A DNA stretch of 58,686 nt from an uncultured Caldimonas sp. (GCF_946480305.1 NZ_CAMLJQ010000023.1:1-58686); one strand, 5' to 3'; counted from the first letter of the stretch, positions 34,534 through 44,345 are shown. A program made the numbers and translations. Notes: generated by a model not told the origin, from the sequence alone.

Positions 34534-36243
34534 TCAAGCCCGCGTGCGCTGATTCTCCCGGTCCTGCAGCTGGCGCCACATCACCTTGCCTGAACCCGAC
34601 TTCGGCAGCGCGTCGGCGAACTCCACCACGCGCGGGTACTTGTAGGCCGCCATATGCTGCTTCGCCCACTCGATGACCTGCTCTTCAGTGACGCGGCCGC
34701 GCGCGCCCTCCTTCAGCACGACCACCGCCTTGACCGATTCGCCACGGTAGGCATCGCGGGTGGCGATGATGCAGGCCTCCTGCACGTCCGGGTGCTTGTA
34801 GAGCAGCGCCTCCACCTCGGCCGGCCACACCTTGAAGCCGCTCGCATTGATCATGCGTTTCAGCCGGTCGGTGATGAAGAAGTAGCCCTCTTCGTCCATG
34901 CGGCCCAGGTCACCGGAGCGGAAGAAGGTCTTGCCGTCGAGTTCGACGAACGCCGCGCGGGTGGCCTCGGGGTTGCGCCAGTAGCCCTTGAACACCTGCG
35001 GGCCGTGGATCAGGATCTCGCCGACCTCGCCCGGCGGCAGCTCCTGCAATGTGAGCGGATCCACGACACGTGAGTCGACGCCGAAGATCGGCATGCCCAG
35101 GCATTGCAGCTTGGGCCGCTCGGGCGGGTTTGCATGCGAGGGCGCGGCGGTCTCCGTGAGGCCATAACCTTCGGCAAACAACAGGCCGTACTGCTCGTGC
35201 AGCCGCTCGGCCACGGCCTGGGGCATTGCGGCACCGCCACCGCTCAGGTAACGCAGGCTGGACAGGTCGAAGCTGGCCATGTTGGGACTGCCGAGCAGGT
35301 CGATGATCATCGTCGGGATGCACGTCCAGTGCGTGACCTTGTAGCGGGAGATCAGCCGCCCTGCCAGCTCGCGGTCCCAGCGAGGCATCAGCACCATCGT
35401 GGCGCCGGTGTAGATGGGCGAATGCAGGCAGTACTGCATGCCCGTGATGTGGAACATCGGCACCACGCCCAGGGTCACCGAGTCGACCGTCGCGTTGGCC
35501 CACAAGCCGCCGCCGATCGTGTTGTGCACCACCGTGCGGTGGGTGTGCATGCAGCCCTTGGGCAAACCGGTCGTGCCGGAGGTGTAGGGCATCACGGCCA
35601 GATCGTCCGGCTGCGCGCTGTGAGGCGCCGGGCGGTGGCGCTGCGCGATCGCATCGGTCCAGCGCGTGGCGCCTTCGGGCAGCGCGGGGTCCGCGCGCAG
35701 CCATTCCGCCATCGTCGGCGGGGGCGCGTCATCTCGCGCTTCGCCATCCGGCGGCATGGCATCGGCGTACCGCGTCACGAGCAGGTGCTGCAGGCGCTGG
35801 CCGGACGGAAGCTCGGCGTTCGCAGCGTCGGCGTGGGCGGCGAGGTCCGCACTGCAGATCGCCACCCTGGCCTCCGGGTCGACGATGTAGTGCTTGAATT
35901 CCTCCGCCCGGTTCATCGGGTTGACCGGCACCACCACGGCGTCGGCGCGCAGGATGGCGTAGAACGCCACCATGTACTGCGGGCAGTTCTGCATGTAGAG
36001 CAGCACACGGTCGCCGCGCTTCACACCGGCCTCCTGCTGCAACCAGCCGGCGAGCGCCTCGGCCTGCTCATGCAGTTCCCGGAAGGTGATGCCGCGGCCG
36101 AAGAAGATCACCGCAGGCTTGTTGGGATAACGCCGTGCCGACACCTCCAGGTTGAACCAGAGCGAGGTCTCGGGCAGGGTCAGTGAGCGGGGCAGGCGCT
36201 TGGGCCAGAACTTGAAGTGCGGGCGCTCGGCGGGGGCGTTCAA
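34534..36243 (-). CDS. Long-chain acyl-CoA synthetase
   Basis: A 569-residue AMP-binding enzyme that activates a carboxylic acid, probably a fatty acid, to its CoA ester. The adenylation motif is YTSGTTGLPKGCMHTH; GYGLTET and RSGDLGRMDEEGYFFITDRLKRMI are the further core motifs, and the catalytic lysine is near the C-terminus (PKSGSGKVMWR). The start is TTG at 36243 with AGGAGA upstream; earlier codons read as non-protein. It is 122 bases downstream of the hybrid kinase gene on the same strand. Confidence 0.9.
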   Translation of the reverse strand: MNAPAERPHFKFWPKRLPRSLTLPETSLWFNLEVSARRYPNKPAVIFFGRGITFRELHEQAEALAGWLQQEAGVKRGDRVLLYMQNCPQYMVAFYAILRADAVVVPVNPMNRAEEFKHYIVDPEARVAICSADLAAHADAANAELPSGQRLQHLLVTRYADAMPPDGEARDDAPPPTMAEWLRADPALPEGATRWTDAIAQRHRPAPHSAQPDDLAVMPYTSGTTGLPKGCMHTHRTVVHNTIGGGLWANATVDSVTLGVVPMFHITGMQYCLHSPIYTGATMVLMPRWDRELAGRLISRYKVTHWTCIPTMIIDLLGSPNMASFDLSSLRYLSGGGAAMPQAVAERLHEQYGLLFAEGYGLTETAAPSHANPPERPKLQCLGMPIFGVDSRVVDPLTLQELPPGEVGEILIHGPQVFKGYWRNPEATRAAFVELDGKTFFRSGDLGRMDEEGYFFITDRLKRMINASGFKVWPAEVEALLYKHPDVQEACIIATRDAYRGESVKAVVVLKEGARGRVTEEQVIEWAKQHMAAYKYPRVVEFADALPKSGSGKVMWRQLQDRENQRTRA

Positions 36244-36365
36244 CGTTTGTCTCCTGTCGACTGCGACCACCTTACGGCGGCCGAGCCTCTCAGTACATCG
36301 GACAAAACGAGAGCCGCCTGTCGCATCGGCGACAAGGCAGGCGCGCCGCGCGTAAGCGGCGGTAA

Positions 36366-38549
36366 TCAGGTCGTCGCCGGCACCGGTGCCGCGGGGCGCC
36401 AGCGCAGCAGCATCAGCTCGAGCTGTTCGAGCGTGAAGGGCTTGCCGAGAAAGTCGTCCATGCCGGCCTGACGCCCGCGGTCCCGGATCTCGGGTTCCGG
36501 GTTGCCTGTTACCGCCACCACGGGCGTGCGAACACGCGCCTTCGCCTGCTCGATCTCGCGCAGCCGCTCGGTGGCAGTCAGCCCGTCCATGCCGGGCATC
36601 TGCACATCCATCAGCACCATGTCGAAGGTCTGCTCTCCGTAGCGCTGCAGCGCCTCGTTCCCGTCGCCGGCCACCACCACCTGCAACCCGAGTCGCTCCA
36701 GCATCGCCTGCGTCATCACCTGGTTGACCGGGTTGTCTTCGACGAGCAGCACGCGGCCGGCCATCAGGGTGGCCACCGAGGCACGCGGCGCCGGCATGGC
36801 GGGCAACGCATCGCCTTGCATTCCGCGCGTCTGTGCCGCCCATTGCAGGCCTTCGTACAGTGCGCGCGGGCGCACCGGCTTGCTGAGCACGAACACGCCG
36901 TCGAGCGCGATCTGCGACGAGTCGCTCGTCAACGCCCGCATCAGCAGCACCGGCAGACCCGCCTCTCGCACGATCTGCTCCAGGCGATCGCGGGCACGTG
37001 CGCCCAGCAGGCGCTCATCGAGCAGCACCGCGGCCACGCGGCGCTCGCGCGCGGCCTGCAGTTCGCTGCGCGTCGGCGCGACGGCCTTGACCTCGTAGGT
37101 GATCGCGGCGCCCGCCAGCAAGGCGTCGAGGTGCAGCACCAGACGATGGTGGTCGGCAACCGCCAGCACGTGCAGGTGGGGCAGCGCAGGCAGCGCGGGC
37201 TCGGCGCGCTCGCTGCTGCGGCCGCAGCTCACCTCCACGGTGAAACACGAGCCGCGGCCAGGTGCACCTTCGGCCGTGACCTGCCCGTCCATCAGCTCGG
37301 CCAGCTCGCGGCACAGCGCCAGGCCGATGCCCGCGCCCCCTGCCCGCCGCGACCCGGTCTCGTCACCTTGCGAGAAAGCGCCGAACAGTTGCGGCAGCTG
37401 GGCCACGTCGACGCCGATGCCCGTATCGTGCACCTCGATGCGCAGCCGCACCTGCTCGGCGGACGGGTCGCCGTGCACCACGTCCACGTGCACATGCACG
37501 CCGCCCTGGTGCGTGAACTTCACCGCGTTCGACACCAGGTGCGAGAGGATCTGCCGCAGCCGGGTCGGGTCGCCGAGCACCGTCTCGGGCACATCGGGCG
37601 ACTGGCTGCACGTCAGCTCCAACCCCTTCTCGTGCGCGGCGCCCGCGTAGAGGTCGAGCGCGTCGAACACCAGCGAGCGCAGTGCCAGCGGCACGCGCTC
37701 CAGCTGCAGGCTCCCGGTATCGAGCCGCGAGAAGTCGAGCACGTCGTTGACCAGCGCCATCAGGCTGTCGAGGCTCTGGCGTTGCATCGAGACCAGCTGC
37801 TGCTGTCGCGCGTCGAGCGGCGTGGCACGCAGCAACTCCGTCGCACCGAGGATGCCGTTGATCGGCGTGCGCAACTCGTGGCTCATGTTCGACAGGAAGT
37901 GGGCCTTGGCTTGAGAAGCAGCCCAGGCCTCGTCGCGCGAGCACTGCAGCTCGACCATGGCGTAACGCAACTCGCGCTGCAGATCGCTGCGCAGCTTCAG
38001 CGAGAACGCGACGAAGCCGCCATACAGCAGCAAGGCACCGGCCATCGAGAGCACCTGGTGAAAGCGGGGCACGCTGCTGATTGCAGCGGGAGGCAGCACC
38101 TCGGCGCGTTGCAGCAGGTAGGTCAGGCCAAGAATGACCAGCACCACCGCGGCCAGCCACACCCCGGTGCGCACGCGGCCGGCCAGCATCACGAGCCACG
38201 GCAACACCAGCAGCCACCACAGCGTGGGGGCATACAGGCCGCCCTGCAGCCACATCTTCGCGGTGAGCACACCGGTCAGTCCGATCGCGAGCATCACGAT
38301 GCCGCGATCGGGCCGGTCGGCGGCCCGCACGTAGACCCCCAAGGCCACGGTGAGCACGATCAACGCAGCATCGGCCCACGCAACGACGCGTGGACCTTTC
38401 AGCAGGAAGAACACCGCGAACGCCAGGCCGCCGAGCAGCGAGGCGGCCGCTGCGGTCCAGAACATGCCGCGCTGCATGCGGCGCTCGAGTTGCTCGGCGG
38501 CGCGCAGATCGAGCGACAACGGGTGACGCAAACCGGCCGCGGCGGTCAT
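36366..38549 (-). CDS. Membrane hybrid histidine kinase with two receiver domains
   Basis: A 727-residue kinase. Residues 30-185 contain five or six hydrophobic helices as sensor. The phosphoacceptor lies in MSHELRTPINGIL, the N box in LVSNAVKFTHQG, and the G boxes in DTGIGVDVAQLP and GIGLALCRELAEL. A first receiver-like domain is partly degenerate (LAVADHHR in place of the acidic pair; lysine kept in LSKPVRP). The second receiver is intact (LVEDNPVNQ, LMDVQMPGMDG, GKPFT). Its start lies 36 bases after the stop of a Ser/Thr kinase gene. Confidence 0.9.
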   Translation of the reverse strand: MTAAAGLRHPLSLDLRAAEQLERRMQRGMFWTAAAASLLGGLAFAVFFLLKGPRVVAWADAALIVLTVALGVYVRAADRPDRGIVMLAIGLTGVLTAKMWLQGGLYAPTLWWLLVLPWLVMLAGRVRTGVWLAAVVLVILGLTYLLQRAEVLPPAAISSVPRFHQVLSMAGALLLYGGFVAFSLKLRSDLQRELRYAMVELQCSRDEAWAASQAKAHFLSNMSHELRTPINGILGATELLRATPLDARQQQLVSMQRQSLDSLMALVNDVLDFSRLDTGSLQLERVPLALRSLVFDALDLYAGAAHEKGLELTCSQSPDVPETVLGDPTRLRQILSHLVSNAVKFTHQGGVHVHVDVVHGDPSAEQVRLRIEVHDTGIGVDVAQLPQLFGAFSQGDETGSRRAGGAGIGLALCRELAELMDGQVTAEGAPGRGSCFTVEVSCGRSSERAEPALPALPHLHVLAVADHHRLVLHLDALLAGAAITYEVKAVAPTRSELQAARERRVAAVLLDERLLGARARDRLEQIVREAGLPVLLMRALTSDSSQIALDGVFVLSKPVRPRALYEGLQWAAQTRGMQGDALPAMPAPRASVATLMAGRVLLVEDNPVNQVMTQAMLERLGLQVVVAGDGNEALQRYGEQTFDMVLMDVQMPGMDGLTATERLREIEQAKARVRTPVVAVTGNPEPEIRDRGRQAGMDDFLGKPFTLEQLELMLLRWRPAAPVPATT

Positions 38550-38585
38550 CTGGGCCACCTTGCACCGGGCACCATGACCCGGGAC

Positions 38586-40241
38586 TCAGAACTCTCGCAG
38601 GCGGGCACGCTCGGCCTCCTCCTCACGCAGCCGCACGCATTGCGGATGCTGCGCGAACCCTGGTTTCTCACATTCCTGCTTCATGCAGCGCCACAGCGCG
38701 AGCAGCACGCGGCGACCGCATGCTTCACGGGGGCTCGCCGGCCCTGCGGCATCCCGCACCACGCCCTCGCGTGCCGCTGCCGGCGCAGTCACCGCTGCAG
38801 CAGGCGGCATCGGGCGCGCTTCGACCACTTCCGGAGATTCACTGCGTTGCACGGGCTGTGCCCGGGGCGTGGCGCGCACCGCACGCACCGCGCCGGCGGC
38901 GGCAGGAGCCGATGCCGCGCCCGCCACCGCAGCCGTCACCACGGCTGCCGCTGCCGGTGCGGACTGGACGGCAACAAGGGCAGCGGAGGCCGGGGCATCC
39001 GCTGCCGCTGCCAGCGTGGCCACCGCCGCGGGCGGCGTTGCAACCGTTGCCGGCTGGGGCGCCTCGCGCTGTAGAAACGACAACACGCCCATGGTGAGGC
39101 CGGCCACCGCGACGACTGCGGCAGCCGCCGCCAGCACCTTGCCGGCGCCGCGAGGTCGGGCGACCGGCGCGGCGGGCGTCTGCACTTCGGTGGGCAAGAC
39201 CTCCGAAGGCGACGGCAATGGCGATGGCGATGCCGCAGCCGGCGGTGCCATGACGCTGACCACTGCCCGCTTGCGGCCTGCCAACGCATCCCGGAACTCC
39301 GCCACGCTCTGCGGCCGGTCGTTCGGGCGAATGGCAAGCGCCCAATCGATGGCGTGCGTGAATTCGGGTGAATACGTGGTGCCAGGGAAGGCCTGTGCAA
39401 GCACGCGCCCCACCGCGGTCGCCGGCTTCAACTCGTCGTGCACTGCGCGCGCGGCCGACGGCATCGGTGGCTGTCCGCTGAGGCAATAGTGCATCACCGC
39501 ACCGACGGCGTAGAGGTCGGTCCAGGGGCCCTGCTTGAGATGCGTCACGTCGGCGTACTGCTCGATCGGCGCAAATGCCGGCTTCAGGATGGCGGTCAGG
39601 TTCTGCGTGCGGTCGCCGATCACCTGGCGGGCTGCGCCGAAGTCGAGCAGCACCGGACGGCCGTCGGGCAGCAGCACGATGTTGTCGGGTGCGATGTCGC
39701 GGTGGTAGCAGGACTCGCCATGCATCACCTCGAGCGCGCCCAGCAACGGCTCCAGCAACGCGCGCAAACGCGCCTCGCTGGGCGGCTTGTCGAGCGAGCG
39801 GCGCGCCGCCTGCAGCGTGATGCCTTCGTAGTAAGGCATCGCCATGTAGGCCGTGTTGTTCGCTTCCCAGAAGCGATACACCTTCACGAGCGACGGGTGG
39901 TCGAAACGGGCCAGCAGCTTCGCCTCGTTGACGAAGGAACGCAGGCCCGTTGCAAAGGTGTCGGCGTGAGCCGTCGACCGCAGCGAGATCTGCGAACCCG
40001 CACCCCGGCCCGCCAGTGCACCGGGCATGTACTCCTTGATGGCAACCTGCCGCTCGAGCGCGTGGTCCATCGCGAGGTACACGATGCCGAAGCCCCCGAC
40101 ACCGACCACCCGGAGGATCTCGAACTCGGCCAGACGAGTGCCGGCCGGCAACGCGTCGTGGCCCCCGGTCAGCACCGGCATCGGTGCAGGCGAGGGGACC
40201 GGCGCGAAGGCGGTGGGCGGCACCGGCGGCGAGGTCGACAT
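38586..40241 (-). CDS. Serine/threonine protein kinase, membrane-anchored
   Basis: A 551-residue eukaryotic-type kinase. The glycine loop is GVGGFG (47-52), with K69 (VAIK), E106, HRD at 180-182 (D182 catalytic) and DFG at 200-202. After the kinase domain (about 38-320) come a proline/alanine-rich linker, a transmembrane helix near 378-398, and a long alanine-rich periplasmic part. It ends in a small cysteine-containing domain (REACGRRVLLALWRCMKQECE). The hybrid kinase gene follows 36 bases after it, suggesting a shared message. Confidence 0.88.
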   Translation of the reverse strand: MSTSPPVPPTAFAPVPSPAPMPVLTGGHDALPAGTRLAEFEILRVVGVGGFGIVYLAMDHALERQVAIKEYMPGALAGRGAGSQISLRSTAHADTFATGLRSFVNEAKLLARFDHPSLVKVYRFWEANNTAYMAMPYYEGITLQAARRSLDKPPSEARLRALLEPLLGALEVMHGESCYHRDIAPDNIVLLPDGRPVLLDFGAARQVIGDRTQNLTAILKPAFAPIEQYADVTHLKQGPWTDLYAVGAVMHYCLSGQPPMPSAARAVHDELKPATAVGRVLAQAFPGTTYSPEFTHAIDWALAIRPNDRPQSVAEFRDALAGRKRAVVSVMAPPAAASPSPLPSPSEVLPTEVQTPAAPVARPRGAGKVLAAAAAVVAVAGLTMGVLSFLQREAPQPATVATPPAAVATLAAAADAPASAALVAVQSAPAAAAVVTAAVAGAASAPAAAGAVRAVRATPRAQPVQRSESPEVVEARPMPPAAAVTAPAAAREGVVRDAAGPASPREACGRRVLLALWRCMKQECEKPGFAQHPQCVRLREEEAERARLREF

Positions 40242-40752
40242 GGCAGGTGGTGGCGGGTGGATGAGTGCAGCCCGCAGCTTAGCTCAGGCGCCCCCGCGCT
40301 TTGCGCACGTGCCCCCTGCGTAGGGGACACCGCCGGTCCAGGGCGCGAGTGCAGGCATCGTGACAAGCACGTGACACGCGTCGACCGCGCGTTGCGCAAA
40401 GCACACAACCGGCGTTTCGCAAGGGCTTGTCTATCGATGGGTGACACGTGCAAGTGCTTGTCACACAAGGGTTTGCCCGGGTGTTGCAGTTTTCGCAATG
40501 CGTTATTGCGAGCAACGGGCTCCCAGCATGCCGGCCCGCTTCCTATCCTTCGCTGCAACTCATGACTTGCAGTACGCGATGACGACCCGCCTGCCGCTTC
40601 CGCCCTGACGACCTGGAAGCGGTTCTTCCCCAAGACAGCACGAGCAACCCGCTCAGCACGCGCGGGCTGGGTCGGCTCGCGCCTGCAACGACCGTGTTTC
40701 CCGCGCCGCTCGCGGCGCATCCAGCAACTCGACTGACAACAAGGAGCTTTTC
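40242..40752. promoter_or_regulatory. Long regulatory region between the kinase and porin genes
   Basis: These 511 bases hold no supportable gene. They contain several palindromes. GTGACAAGCAC (40360-40370) recurs inverted as GTGCTTGTCAC (40454-40464). An imperfect palindrome with GTGACA/TGTCAC ends spans 40441-40464. TCGCAAT-GCGTT-ATTGCGA (40493-40511) has perfect 7-bp arms. Porin genes are often heavily regulated, and these may be operators. The regulators are unknown. Confidence 0.55.
40493..40511. promoter_or_regulatory. Perfect palindrome upstream of the porin gene
   Basis: TCGCAAT and ATTGCGA are perfect inverted arms around GCGTT. The site ends 241 bases before the porin start. It is a candidate binding site for a dimeric regulator. 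Confidence 0.5.
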
Positions 40753-41814
40753 ATGTCGATCAAGCATGTCGCGCTGACCGCCATCGCGCTGGCAGCAGCC
40801 GGCTCGGCCGCTGCGCAAACGTCCACCGTCACGATCTATGGCGTGGCTGACGCCTTCGTGCAGGTGGCCAACGGCGACGAAACGCTGACCCGCCTGCAAT
40901 CCGGCGGCCTGGCGGGCTCGCGCATCGGCTTCCGCGGCACCGAAGACCTGGGCGGCGGCCTGCGCGCGCTGTTCAACATCGAGAGCGGCATCAACCTGGA
41001 CGACGGCACCAACGGCCAGAATGCCTTCTGGGGCCGCCAGGCCTTCGTCGGCCTCGGCTCCTCGTACGGCACGCTGACGCTGGGCCGCCAGTACAGCAGC
41101 CTGTATGCCGCTTCCGGTGACTTCAGCGCCTTCTCCAACGGCTCCTACGGTCCCAGCACGGCCGTGCTCGGCGGCTTCGGTGGCTACGAGCCCGTGCGCG
41201 GCTCCGCTGCCAGCGCCACCGGCAACGGCGGCCCCGCCCGCGTGAACAACTCGATCAAGTACGACAGCCCGAGCTTCAGCGGCTTCCGCGTCGGTGCCCT
41301 GTGGGGCCTGGGCGAAGTGGCCGGCGGCACCGGCGACACGCGCGTGATCGACGTCTACGGCCGCTACACCGCGGGCCCGTTCGACGCGATCGTCTCGCTG
41401 GTCGACGACCGTGCCGAAGCGGACGATGCCGACCGCCGCACGATCACGCTCGGCGGCGCGTACAGCTTCGGCGCCTTCCGCGTGCTCGGTGGCTACATGG
41501 ACTTCAACGACCGCAGCGATGCCAATGCCGATGGCAAGGGCTACTGGATCGGCGGCGACTACCGCTTCGGCCAGAACCTGGTGCGCGCTCAGTACGTCGT
41601 GAACAAGCCGGACGGCAGCGAGGTCGACACGCAGGCCTTCGGCGTCGGCTTCCAGCACGACCTGTCCAAGCGCACCGCGCTGTACACCTCGCTCACGCAG
41701 TTCCGCAACGACGACGGCGTCGGCCGTTGGCACGGCGGCGTCCCGGCCGACCTGATCAGCGGCGACGACAACGACATCACCGAGTTCGTGGTGGGCGTGC
41801 GTCATTCGTTCTGA
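40753..41814 (+). CDS. Outer-membrane porin (Burkholderiales OmpC-like)
   Basis: A 353-residue trimeric-porin family protein. The signal peptide is residues 1-22 (ALAAAGSAAAQ), then the typical start SSTVTIYGVADAFV-like strand (STVTIYGVADAFVQV). The body alternates aromatic-rich beta strands with glycine/asparagine turns, and it ends in a terminal phenylalanine (VVGVRHSF), the outer-membrane assembly signal. AAGGAG precedes the ATG. Confidence 0.93.
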   Translation: MSIKHVALTAIALAAAGSAAAQTSTVTIYGVADAFVQVANGDETLTRLQSGGLAGSRIGFRGTEDLGGGLRALFNIESGINLDDGTNGQNAFWGRQAFVGLGSSYGTLTLGRQYSSLYAASGDFSAFSNGSYGPSTAVLGGFGGYEPVRGSAASATGNGGPARVNNSIKYDSPSFSGFRVGALWGLGEVAGGTGDTRVIDVYGRYTAGPFDAIVSLVDDRAEADDADRRTITLGGAYSFGAFRVLGGYMDFNDRSDANADGKGYWIGGDYRFGQNLVRAQYVVNKPDGSEVDTQAFGVGFQHDLSKRTALYTSLTQFRNDDGVGRWHGGVPADLISGDDNDITEFVVGVRHSF

Positions 41815-41892
41815 CGATGTAATCTGTGAACGCCCCGTTGCAACCGGGGCGCTCCTCGAAGGTTGAACAAGAGGTCTTTGCCGACCTCCTTT

Positions 41893-41943
41893 GGGGCCTG
41901 GGTATCGGTGGCGCAAGCCGCAGGTGCCGCAGGCCCCGTTTTT
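41893..41943 (+). terminator. Probable terminator after the porin gene
   Basis: GGGGCCTG (41893-41900) and CAGGCCCC (41930-41937) pair as an 8-bp stem with a 29-base loop that can fold further, followed by GTTTTT. A second hairpin without a T-run (41831-41851, CGCCCCG type) lies nearer the stop. Confidence 0.6.
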
Positions 41944-41972
41944 ATGGGCCCCGCCGCTTTCGCGACAAGTGG

Positions 41973-43232
41973 CTACTCGCGTTCCCAGGCGATGTCGCCC
42001 CCGAGGACCAACGTGCGGTCCTGGCACCGGAAGGCCACCGACACCGTGACGCACAGCCTCGCGCCATGCACGGTGAGGTAGGGGCGGGTCACCTGCACCT
42101 GCCCGAAGGACTCGAGCGCCCGGCGAAAGTAGGGTCGCTTGGCCCATCGCGCATGGCTGGCGTCCGCCAGCGGCGCAAAGCGCGGCGACACGTCGGCATG
42201 GAAGCGCGGCGACGTGTGGTTGTGGCCGACCTGCAGGCCTTGTTCGTCGAGCAGGTAGCAGAGCTCCGACCACTCGAGCGACAGGAAGCCAGCGCATGCC
42301 TCTTCCATCGAGCGGCCGGCCTTCAGCAGCGTGGCGGCGTAGCCGAGCGCATGCACATACGGCGCAATGCGCTCCTGATAGCGGCGCTCGCTGTCCTCGT
42401 GCTGCTCGTCGAAGCGCTGCCACACCGCGTCGATCGTCTCGGGATACGCGCCCTGCGCATGCAACTTCGCGGCGGGTCGGCCGAACAGGTAGCCCTGCAC
42501 GAAATCGACGTCGGACTCCAGCGCGAGATAGGCCTCGTCGAGCGTCTCGATGCCCTCGGTCAACACGAGCGCCCCGCACTCGTGCAGCAGCGACACCATC
42601 TGGGCCACGACCCGCGCGATACGAGGTTCGGCCGCCGCGCGCTGCACCACGCTGCGGTCGAGCTTGACGATCTCGGGGCGGATGCGCCAGACGCGGTCGA
42701 AGTTGGAATGGCCGGCCCCGAAATCGTCGAGTGCGAGCAGGCACCCCATCTGACGGGCGAGCGCCACCGCGGACTCGAAGCTCTCGTCCTCGCTGATGAC
42801 GTCCTCGGTCACCTCCAGCACGAGCTGGCTCGGGCGTATGCCCAGCCGCTCGATCAGGTTGCCCATGAACGCCCGCGTGCCACGCCCGGGGCCTTGCGCA
42901 AACACGGCCGGATGCACGTTCAGGAACAGCCAGTGGTCCGAGCACTGCTGCTGGCGGAAGAAGTTGCTCGCGTGCAGCCACCGGCAGGTGCGGTCGACAT
43001 GCAGCAGCTCGTCGAAGCTCCGGTAAGAACTCAACACCTCCACCGGAGCCACCGGTTTGCCCTGGACGTTGGTCGCCCTCAGCAGCGCCTCGTGTCCCAC
43101 CGCACGGCGGTGCGAGAGGCTGAAGATGGGCTGGAAATGGCTGGCCAGACGATAACCGCCATGCGTGGCCACCCAACGGTCACCGTCGGCAGTCAGTTCG
43201 GGCAGCAAGGTGTCGGCGTCGTTCTGGTGCAT
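41973..43232 (-). CDS. EAL-domain cyclic di-GMP phosphodiesterase
   Basis: A 419-residue protein. Residues 25-265 are an EAL domain with every catalytic landmark: EALLR (48-52), NVHP, LEVTE, LDDFGAG, KLDRS, LTEGIET and QGYLFGRP. It should be an active c-di-GMP hydrolase. Residues 280-419 look like a sensory domain (FLSLEWSELCYLLDEQGLQVG, then ADASHARWAKRPYFRRAL), as in a known EAL-plus-C-terminal sensor layout. No signal peptide is seen. Confidence 0.9.
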   Translation of the reverse strand: MHQNDADTLLPELTADGDRWVATHGGYRLASHFQPIFSLSHRRAVGHEALLRATNVQGKPVAPVEVLSSYRSFDELLHVDRTCRWLHASNFFRQQQCSDHWLFLNVHPAVFAQGPGRGTRAFMGNLIERLGIRPSQLVLEVTEDVISEDESFESAVALARQMGCLLALDDFGAGHSNFDRVWRIRPEIVKLDRSVVQRAAAEPRIARVVAQMVSLLHECGALVLTEGIETLDEAYLALESDVDFVQGYLFGRPAAKLHAQGAYPETIDAVWQRFDEQHEDSERRYQERIAPYVHALGYAATLLKAGRSMEEACAGFLSLEWSELCYLLDEQGLQVGHNHTSPRFHADVSPRFAPLADASHARWAKRPYFRRALESFGQVQVTRPYLTVHGARLCVTVSVAFRCQDRTLVLGGDIAWERE

Positions 43233-43478
43233 GGGCGCGAGGGAGCGGGCGGTACCGTTGCGGGCAGGACGTGAGGCAGCTTAGCAGCCGTTACAACTCG
43301 AAGCCGATGGTGCAGGGGGCGAACTGCGTCACATTTCATGGCACGCCGCGGCACTGCGCGGCGCAGGCACCATCATCGCAAGACGCCGGCCCCGTGTGTG
43401 TCGCGGGCAGGCCGATCCACCCCTGGCAAACATGACAGGGAGGTCTGGCGTCAACCCGCCATTCCCGGCAATGCGCAA

Positions 43479-43509
43479 CAAAAAAGCCGGTGGGAGCCAC
43501 CGGCTTTTG
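43479..43509 (-). terminator. Bidirectional-looking terminator after the AIM24-family gene
   Basis: AAAAGCCGGTGG and CCACCGGCTTTT form a 12-bp perfect stem with a 3-base loop. On the minus strand it is followed by a T-rich run. It lies 21 bases past the stop of the AIM24-family gene. Confidence 0.9.
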
Positions 43510-43529
43510 TCAGCTCCATCGGTGCGAGC

Positions 43530-44345
43530 TCACTCGTCGTCGCCGCCCAGCACGCCACCGAGCAGGCCGCCGGCGCCGAAGCCGCCGAGGACCGAGCCTT
43601 CACCGCGACCGCCGCCGCCCGTCTGCGGTGCCGCCGCGAACACCCGCGACGCCAGGCGCGAGAACGGCAGCGACTGCAGCCACACGGTGCCGGGTCCGGT
43701 CATCTTGGCGAAGAACAGGCCTTCACCGCCGAACAGTGCCGTCTTGATCTTGCCGACGTACTGGATCTCGAAATTGACGCTGGGCGTGTAGGCCACCACG
43801 CAGCCGGTGTCGACCAGCAGCGTCTCGCCCGGCTGCAAGTCGCGCCGGACCACGGTGCCGCCGGCGTGCACGAAGGCCAGGCCGTCGCCCTCGAGCTTCT
43901 GCATGATGAAGCCTTCGCCGCCGAAGAAGCCGACCGACAGCTTCTGCTGGAACGCAATGCCGAGCGAAACGCCGCGGGCGGCGCAGAGGAAGGAGTCCTT
44001 TTGGCAGATGAGCATGCCGCCGAGCTGTCGCAGGTCCATCGGCAGGATCTTGCCGGGGTACGGCGCTGCGAACGCCACGCGCTGCTTGCCGGAACCGTTG
44101 TTGGTGTAGACGGTCGTGAACAGCGACTCGCCGGTGATCAGCCGCTTGCCGGCGCCCAGCAGCTTGCCGAAGAAGCCGCCCTGGTTGGCCGAGCCATCGC
44201 CGAACACCGTGTCCATGCCGATGGCCGCGTCCATGAACATCAGGCTGCCAGCCTCCCCTACCGCGGCCTCGCCAGGATCGAGTTCGATCTCGACGAATTG
44301 CATCTCGGCACCCCGGATGTCGTAGTCCACCACGTCCATCGCCAT
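43530..44345 (-). CDS. AIM24/TIGR00266-family protein
   Basis: A 271-residue protein of the AIM24 family, a beta-rich double-domain fold whose bacterial function is not clear. The opening VDYDIRGAEMQFVEIELDPGE is the family signature, and FGGEGFIMQKLEG / FGGEGLFFAKMTG are the two repeat cores. The C-terminal 35 residues are glycine-rich. AAGGAAG precedes the ATG at 44345, and a strong terminator follows the stop. Confidence 0.9.
   Translation of the reverse strand: MAMDVVDYDIRGAEMQFVEIELDPGEAAVGEAGSLMFMDAAIGMDTVFGDGSANQGGFFGKLLGAGKRLITGESLFTTVYTNNGSGKQRVAFAAPYPGKILPMDLRQLGGMLICQKDSFLCAARGVSLGIAFQQKLSVGFFGGEGFIMQKLEGDGLAFVHAGGTVVRRDLQPGETLLVDTGCVVAYTPSVNFEIQYVGKIKTALFGGEGLFFAKMTGPGTVWLQSLPFSRLASRVFAAAPQTGGGGRGEGSVLGGFGAGGLLGGVLGGDDE

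Noticed and set aside
36816..39074. 752-codon plus-strand open frame
   Set aside because: It is antisense to the hybrid kinase and Ser/Thr kinase genes, which have full motif sets.
43233..43478. Gene-free stretch between the EAL and AIM24-family genes
   Set aside because: Checked for small genes and RNA; nothing beyond the terminator at 43479-43509 can be supported.
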